A DNA stretch of 64,000 nt from Pseudomonas sp. TH31 (GTDB taxonomy: Bacteria; Pseudomonadota; Gammaproteobacteria; Pseudomonadales; Pseudomonadaceae), in assembly GCF_016650815.1 (NCBI RefSeq), contig NZ_JAEKEZ010000022.1:62001-126000 (forward strand), read 5' to 3'. Every line of letters starts with the position of its first letter. The stretch's first letter is position 1. Below, one piece after another: positions 56,754 to 64,000 of the stretch. The translations under genes and the position numbers were made by a program. The notes under the pieces are model-generated. The model searched no databases. It was given only the letters and a program-made list of their open reading frames with translations, and was not told where the DNA came from.

Positions 56754-58564
56754 TAGCGCGGGGTGTCCGGCAGGCGTTGAATCTGACCATTGACGAACTG
56801 TGCCCACGGCAACTGGCGAACCACGCGTTGGTTCTGAGTCATGCCGAGGCTGCCCGATTGGCCTTCGATACGGCTGTCCGGCAGGGCCTTGAGTTGTCCC
56901 AGGCGCGGTGCCAGGCGATAGGCATCAACACCCATTGCGTAAAGGCGACCGAGGCTGCCACCGGCCTGCGGCCATTGGGCAGTGACTTGTTTACGCAGTG
57001 GGTCGTTGGCATCCAGCAACCATGGGGTTTCGCAGAAGCGCACGCCGTTCATGTCGTTGTACTGGTTCACATCACCGCTGGCGCTGAACACGTGGGACGT
57101 CGCGTAAACCGGGACGTCACCGGCGTACTGGAAGTTCAGGGTCGGTTTGATCTGTTGTGCCTGTTGTGGGGTGGCCGCCAGGAAGATGAACTCGATGTCC
57201 TGACGGCGGGAAGGCTGGGCGGCGACTTGCGAGCCAACGGTGCTCTGCAGGCTCTTGGCGCGGCCTTCGCTCTGACGCAACTGGAACATGTCAGCAATCT
57301 GCTGCGCCAGTTGTACCGGCTGATCAACGCGTTCGACGGCAACAATGCTGCCACCGTTGGCTTGCCAGTCCTGGCTGAACGCTTTCATTACGCGGTCGCC
57401 CCATTCGCCTTTTGGCACCATGACGGCAGCCCGATGCAGGCCATCGGCACGAGCGCGGCGGGACACTTCGCGAGCTTCGTCTTCAGCCGCAAGGCCAAAC
57501 TGGAACAGCTGCGCCGGACCTTGCTGGCCTTCGCTGTAGTTCAGCGCCAGGGTGGTGATCGGCAGTTGCGGGCGGGTGCTGAGCTGTTTGACCAGCGGCT
57601 TCTCCAGAGGACCAACGACCAGTTGCACGCCTTCGGCCTGGGCCTTGCGATAGAACTCGTCCATCGAGGTCAGCTTCGAGCTGTCATAGAACACGACGGC
57701 GGGTGGCTTCTGCCCGGCTTGTTGTGCCTGGTAGTGAGCGGCCATAAAGCCGTCACGCAGGGCCTTGCCAACCGACGCCAACTGGCCGTCTTGTGGCAGC
57801 AGCAGCGCGATTTTGCTCAGGGGCTGGCTCGCCAGCTCCTTGAGTTTGGTCAGCGGCAGCGGCAATTGAAGCGCAGCCGGGTGCTTGGGATTCTGTGCGC
57901 GCCAGCTGTCGATCGCCGCCTGTTGTTGCTCCAGCGTGCCGGCAGTTTTTACCGCCAGGGCCAGGCCCATCCAGCCGCCGAGGTCATCGGAGGTGGTCGG
58001 CTGCAATTGATCGGTGGGCAGCGAGGCGATCAGGGTCCAGATCGCTTCGTGGTTTTTGCTGGCAGCTTCACCTTCGAGCATTGGCGCAATGAAGATGCGC
58101 TCCCGGGCGGCGGCCAGGGTCTGGCCATCGGCTTCAAGGGCGCGGGCGTGAACGGTACCGGTGCGCACTTGTTGCTCGACCGGCAATTCACCCAGCCGTT
58201 GCAGGCTCGGATGGCTCAAGGCCGTCAGCGCCGCCTTGGGCTGATTGCGCACCATGGCCAGTTCAGCCGCCAGTGTGCTGGCGAAGACCTGTTGGCCAGG
58301 CTTGAGTTGTTCCATCGGCACTTGTTGCAGGATTTGCGCGGACTGGCCGGCATTGCCCTGACGGTAAGCCAGGTCTGCCGCGCTCAGGCGAAACAGTGCA
58401 GCTTGTTCCGGCGTTTTGCTTTGGGCAGCCTTTTCGAGCAATTGCTCAATACTGGCATCCGGGGTGCGTGGAAGTTCGCCAAGGCTGGAGGAGGGCGAGC
58501 TGGCGCAAGCCACCAGCAAGGCAGCGAGGCAGAGGGCAGAGAACAGCCGCAGGCAAGCGATCAT
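56753..58564 (-). CDS. lpoA: Penicillin-binding protein activator LpoA
   Basis: The 603-residue outer membrane lipoprotein has a lipobox (LLVACASS), an N-terminal TPR-like domain and a C-terminal LivJ-like PBP1 fold (KIALLLPQDGQLASVGKALRDG). It activates PBP1a from the outer membrane. ATG at 58562-58564. It is the first gene of the block that continues to yraN. Confidence 0.92.
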
Positions 58565-58737
58565 GTAAGTGTTCCTGATACTCGATCAAATTAGCGTGGA
58601 ATTGTACCCAAGCGCTGGCCGGGGCGCGATGTTACTGGCGTGAAACCGTCAATTTAGCTCGTGTAAATGTTGCAGTACTGCACAAAAGGCCGAAAAACCA
58701 AGGGCGGGTGGGGCGTATCGCGAAAGCCGCTACGCGC

Positions 58738-58743
58738 TACAAT
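58738..58743 (+). promoter_or_regulatory. -10 box upstream of rsmI
   Basis: TACAAT at 58738-58743 resembles a -10 element and would start transcription near 58750. This argues against an ATG at 58742 as start of rsmI. The -35 is weak. Confidence 0.4.
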
Positions 58744-58774
58744 GGCGACTTTTACCGATCATGAGGTGTGCGCT

Positions 58775-59647
58775 TTGACTGCTCCAGGTGCTTTGAATTC
58801 CGCTGCTGGCTCGCTTTATGTGGTGGCGACGCCCATCGGCAACCTGGACGACATCAGTGCCCGTGCGCTGAAAATCCTGCGCGAGGTGGCGTTGATTGCC
58901 GCTGAAGACACGCGTCACTCCCAGCGTTTGATGCAGCATTTCGGCATTCCTACGCCGTTGGCCGCCTGCCATGAACACAACGAACGTGATGAAGGTAGTC
59001 GCTTTATCACGCGCCTGCTGGCCGGCGACGATGTGGCATTGATCTCTGACGCCGGCACGCCGCTGATTTCCGATCCGGGTTATCACCTGGTGCGTCAGGC
59101 TCGTGCCGCAGGGATCAATGTGGTGCCAGTGCCCGGTGCTTGCGCGTTGATCGCGGCACTTTCGGCGGCGGGGCTGCCGTCGGATCGCTTCATTTTCGAA
59201 GGCTTCCTGCCGGCCAAGGCGGTGGGGCGCAGGGCGCGCCTGGAATTGGTCAAGGAAGAACCGCGTACGCTGATTTTCTATGAGGCCCCGCACCGCATCC
59301 TTGAGTGCCTGCAAGACATGGAGCTGGTATTCGGCGGGGAGCGTCCGGCGTTGCTGGCGCGGGAGATCACTAAAACGTTCGAGACGCTCAAGGGGTTGCC
59401 GCTCGCCGAGTTGCGTGAGTTTGTCGAGTCCGACAGCAATCAGCAGCGCGGGGAGTGCGTGGTGCTGGTGGCTGGCTGGTCGGCGCCGGAGACGCAAGAC
59501 GCGGTCAGCAGCGAAGCCATGCGCATCCTCAATCTGTTGCTCGAAGAAATGCCGCTCAAGCGCGCCGCAGCCTTGGCCGCGCAAATTACCGGCGAGCGCA
59601 AGAATGTGCTCTATCAAGTCGCGCTGGATAAACAGAAGGGCGAGTAA
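58775..59647 (+). CDS. rsmI: 16S rRNA 2'-O-methyltransferase RsmI
   Basis: The 290-residue protein has the SAM-binding GTP-type motif YVVATPIGNLDDIS and ISDAGTPLISDPGY. RsmI methylates C1402 of 16S rRNA at the ribose. I prefer TTG at 58775 (LTAPGALNSAAGS) with Shine-Dalgarno GAGG at 58763-58766; an upstream in-frame ATG at 58742 overlaps a likely -10 box. Confidence 0.88.
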   Translation: MTAPGALNSAAGSLYVVATPIGNLDDISARALKILREVALIAAEDTRHSQRLMQHFGIPTPLAACHEHNERDEGSRFITRLLAGDDVALISDAGTPLISDPGYHLVRQARAAGINVVPVPGACALIAALSAAGLPSDRFIFEGFLPAKAVGRRARLELVKEEPRTLIFYEAPHRILECLQDMELVFGGERPALLAREITKTFETLKGLPLAELREFVESDSNQQRGECVVLVAGWSAPETQDAVSSEAMRILNLLLEEMPLKRAAALAAQITGERKNVLYQVALDKQKGE

Positions 59648-59720
59648 AAACCCGACGCGCAGGAGTGGCCAAAGGCTTTTAGCGCTTGTTCTTCGGCCGC
59701 TCTGCCGTTAACCTTTGCGG

Positions 59721-60073
59721 CGGAGAGTCGATTGGACAGTCGCTGCCCTCTATGAAAATTAGGGGAGGAAAGTCCGGGCTCCATAGGGCGAAGTGCCAGG
59801 TAATGCCTGGGAGGCGTGAGCCTACGGAAAGTGCCACAGAAAATAACCGCCTAAGCGCTTCGGCGCCGGTAAGGGTGAAAAGGTGCGGTAAGAGCGCACC
59901 GCACGTCTGGCAACAGTTCGTGGCTAGGTAAACCCCACTTGGAGCAAGACCAAATAGGGTCCCAAGGCGTGGCCCGCGCTGGGACCGGGTAGGTTGCTAA
60001 AGATGTCCAGTGATGGCCATCGTAGACGAATGACTGTTCAAGACAGAACCCGGCTTACAGATCGACTCTCCAC
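59721..60073 (+). ncRNA. rnpB: RNase P RNA (class A)
   Basis: The region begins CGGAGAGTCGATTGGACAG and ends with its complement CGACTCTCCAC, which close helix P1. Conserved sections include GAGGAAAGTCCGGGCTCC, ACAGAAAATAACCGCC, GGTAAGGGTGAAAAGGTGCG and AACCCGGCTTACAG. This is the catalytic RNA that trims tRNA 5' leaders. It lies between rsmI and mraZ, as in other Pseudomonas. Confidence 0.96.
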
Positions 60074-60325
60074 CTTTTTCTCTCCCCTGCTTGAATCATT
60101 GAGCAGGGTGCTGGTAGTGGCAATTTCCCTCCTTACATAAACACCAGCAGACCCCCTCTCGTAATACCGAAAAAATCTTACTCTTAACAAATTACTTTAA
60201 CTTTCGAATGCAGCTATCCGTGCTGATTCAAGTTATTGAGCGAAAACATACGCCAGATTCTCGTTACCCCTCCTTTTACCCTCCTAAATCTCCGTTCTGT
60301 AAGGGTTTTCCTTTAATCCGCGCCT

Positions 60326-60355
60326 TGACGGTGTGGTGGGCGCATTCCTATAGTG
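60326..60355 (+). promoter_or_regulatory. Sigma-70 promoter of the mraZ/dcw operon
   Basis: TTGACG (60326-60331) and TATAGT (60350-60355) are separated by 18 bases. The start would be near 60362, inside the MraZ repeats. Confidence 0.65.
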
Positions 60356-60360
60356 TGCAC

Positions 60361-60387
60361 AAGTGGCGGAAAGTGGCATGAAGTGGG
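60361..60387 (+). promoter_or_regulatory. MraZ operator: three 10-base-spaced AAGTGG repeats
   Basis: AAGTGGCGGA, AAGTGGCATG and AAGTGGGTTT follow directly on one another at 60361, 60371 and 60381. MraZ binds GTGG-type direct repeats spaced 10 bases ahead of its own gene and represses the cluster. Confidence 0.85.
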
Positions 60388-60428
60388 TTTTTTGAGCTCA
60401 AAACGCTAAAAATTGGAGAAACGCTGAC

Positions 60429-60884
60429 GTGTTTCGCGGAGCTAACGCTATCAGTCTCGATGCAAAGGGCCGTCTCGCTATGCCGAGCCGGTACCGTGAC
60501 GAGCTGGTTTCGAGAAGTTCCGGTCAATTAATCGTCACCATCGATGCCGTTGATCCATGTTTGTGCGTTTACCCCCTCGATGAGTGGGAAATTATTGAAA
60601 CCAAACTGCGCGCACTGCCTTCGCTTCGCGAAGAGAACCGCCGCCTGCAACGTTTGCTGATTGGTAATGCCGTCGACCTCGAGCTCGATGGCAGTGGTCG
60701 TTTTCTGGTTCCGCCGCGTCTGCGCGAATATGCCAAGTTGGATAAACGCGCAATGCTGGTGGGCCAACTGAACAAGTTCCAATTATGGGACGAGGATGCC
60801 TGGGATGCGGTTTCTGCCGCTGACCTGGCTGCTATTCAACAACCGGGCGCCATGCCTGATGAACTGCGTGATTTGATCCTGTGA
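60429..60884 (+). CDS. mraZ: Transcriptional regulator MraZ
   Basis: The 151-residue protein has two AbrB-like halves ([23 protein letters not shown] and [18 protein letters not shown]) with the [13 protein letters not shown] link. It forms a ring and represses the dcw cluster. GTG start with GGAG at 60414-60417. Confidence 0.96.
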   Translation: MFRGANAISLDAKGRLAMPSRYRDELVSRSSGQLIVTIDAVDPCLCVYPLDEWEIIETKLRALPSLREENRRLQRLLIGNAVDLELDGSGRFLVPPRLREYAKLDKRAMLVGQLNKFQLWDEDAWDAVSAADLAAIQQPGAMPDELRDLIL

Positions 60885-61824
60885 CTATTGATAGCGGCTT
60901 TAACCACATCACCGTACTGCTTGACGAAGCCGTGGAGGCTCTCGCCGTACGTCCTGATGGCTGCTATCTGGACGGTACGTTCGGACGCGGCGGACACAGT
61001 CGGTTGATCCTCAGCCAGCTCGGTCCCGATGGTCGGTTGCTCGGATTCGATAAAGATCCTCAAGCGATTGCCACCGGGCAAACGCTAGCGGCCGAAGACG
61101 GCCGCTTTGTCGTTGTGCAGCGCAGCTTTGCCGAGCTCGGTTCGGAAGTTGCCGAACGCGGTCTGGCCGGCAAGGTCAGCGGCATTTTGCTCGACCTGGG
61201 CGTCTCGTCGCCACAGCTCGACGACCCCGAGCGCGGCTTCAGCTTCCTCAATGATGGCCCGCTGGACATGCGCATGGATCCGTCCCGCGGGATCAGCGCT
61301 GCCGAATTCGTCAACACCGCGCCGGTGGAAGAAATCGCCCGGGTGTTCAAGGAATATGGCGAAGAACGCTTCTCCGGTCGCATGGCCCGTGCCGTGGCCG
61401 AGCGTCGCGACATCAAGCCGTTCGAGCGCACTGCTGACCTGGCCGAAGTCCTGAAAGTCGCCAACCCGGCATGGGAAAAAGGCAAGAACCCGGCCACCCG
61501 TGCGTTCCAGGGCCTGCGTATTCACGTCAACAACGAACTGGGCGATCTGGAAGCCGGCCTCGAAGCCGCACTGGAATGCCTGGAAGTCGGTGGTCGCCTG
61601 GTGGTCATCAGCTTCCATTCGCTGGAAGACCGCATCGTCAAACTGTTCATGCGCAAACTGGTGAAAGGCGAGACCGACAACCTGCCGCGCAACCTGCCGG
61701 TCCGTCACGTCGCCTTCGAACCGAAAATCAAAGTCCATGGCAAAGCGCAGTCCGCCTCCGAGGCCGAACTCAAAGCCAACCCACGTTCTCGTAGCGCCAT
61801 CATGCGCGTCGCGGAGAAGCTGCG

Positions 61825-61828
<4 letters not shown>
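60881..61828 (+). CDS. rsmH: 16S rRNA m4C1402 methyltransferase RsmH (MraW)
   Basis: The 315-residue enzyme has the SAM motif [17 protein letters not shown] and [14 protein letters not shown]; it methylates N4 of C1402, the same residue RsmI methylates at the ribose. GTG start in a GTGA overlap with mraZ. Confidence 0.96.
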
Positions 61829-63856
<2,028 letters not shown>

Positions 63857-63857
<1 letters not shown>

Positions 63858-64000
63858 TGTCTCTGAGTCTGAACAAGATTTTCGCCCATGCCGGTCGTGA
63901 TCTGTTGATCCGCGAACTGACCCTGGACAGCCGTAATGTACGGGCAGGCGATTTGTTCCTCGCTGTGCCCGGCGGCAAACTCGACGGTCGCGCGCACATT
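63857..64000 (+). CDS. murE: UDP-N-acetylmuramoyl-tripeptide synthetase MurE, N-terminal part
   Basis: The first 48 codons (LNKIFAHAG, then LTLDSRNVRAGDLFLAVPGG) match the N-terminal UDP-MurNAc-binding domain of MurE, with the conserved DSR motif. The gene is cut by the window edge. It overlaps ftsI by one base (TGATG). Confidence 0.9.

Larger units (their letters stand above)
60074..60428. other. Intergenic region with mraZ promoter and operator
   Basis: The first 250 bases after rnpB are AT-rich without coding frame. The right end carries the mraZ promoter and MraZ binding repeats, listed separately. Confidence 0.6.

Overview
This 64 kb window is chromosomal DNA of a fluorescent Pseudomonas (P. 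fluorescens group). Gene order and content show this: prmC-moeB-murI-pagL, a MerR/photolyase block, hemH, uraA-upp-hpt, mqo, rplM-rpsI-petABC-sspAB, lpoA-rsmI-rnpB and the division/cell-wall cluster mraZ-rsmH-ftsL-ftsI-murE. That order runs parallel to the P. aeruginosa PAO1 PA4639-PA4664 and PA4400-PA4430 regions as I remember them. Intergenic spaces carry many Pseudomonas-type REP palindromes. There is no intact insertion sequence, prophage, CRISPR array or tRNA gene.

Layout. 1-2.3 kb: end of prmC, moeB, murI, then a PagL-type lipid A deacylase. 2.4-12.6 kb: the most distinctive region. Nine overlapping minus-strand genes (DUF523/DUF1722, a MerR regulator, photolyase, NTF2-like, SDR, FAD oxidoreductase, DUF1365, cyclopropane/furan fatty acid synthase-like methyltransferase, DUF2878) form one operon. 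Its promoter is flanked by two TGTACA-N12-TGTAYA elements, which match the operator described for the light-responsive class II LitR regulator PplR1 of P. putida. A small FAD oxidoreductase/Trp-rich protein operon beside it has a weaker version of the element. 12.8-20.2 kb: TIGR01777 protein, hemH, uracil and purine salvage, and malate:quinone oxidoreductase. 20.9-31.2 kb: small conserved proteins, an acyltransferase, an SOS-response peptidase, a chemoreceptor reduced to a remnant, an M48 lipoprotein, a GDT1-family exporter behind a manganese (yybP-ykoY) riboswitch, rsmC, a frameshifted 2-hydroxyacid dehydrogenase and a LysE exporter. 31.3-31.9 kb: a deletion scar joining fragments of an AraC regulator and an MFS transporter.

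32-40.6 kb: an acyl-CoA ligase, a DUF1302 and a DUF1329 protein, and a frameshifted MalT-like LuxR regulator; this looks like a lipid or fatty-acid use locus, and a striking 162-bp palindrome lies directly upstream of the ligase. 40.6-49.8 kb: metabolic and housekeeping genes (MBL hydrolase, OmpA lipoprotein, zapG, alpha/beta hydrolase, trpS with an extra C-terminal domain, zapE, GlxA regulator, acyl-CoA dehydrogenase, aldo-keto reductase). 50-64 kb: ribosomal proteins, cytochrome bc1, sspAB, a dolP-gmhA-yraN-lpoA block, rsmI, RNase P RNA and the start of the dcw cluster under a clear MraZ operator.

Four genes (phrB, the FAD oxidoreductase, the 2-hydroxyacid dehydrogenase and the LuxR regulator) each carry one frameshift in or beside a short homopolymer run. 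Sequencing error is therefore a real possibility, although true pseudogenisation cannot be ruled out from sequence alone.
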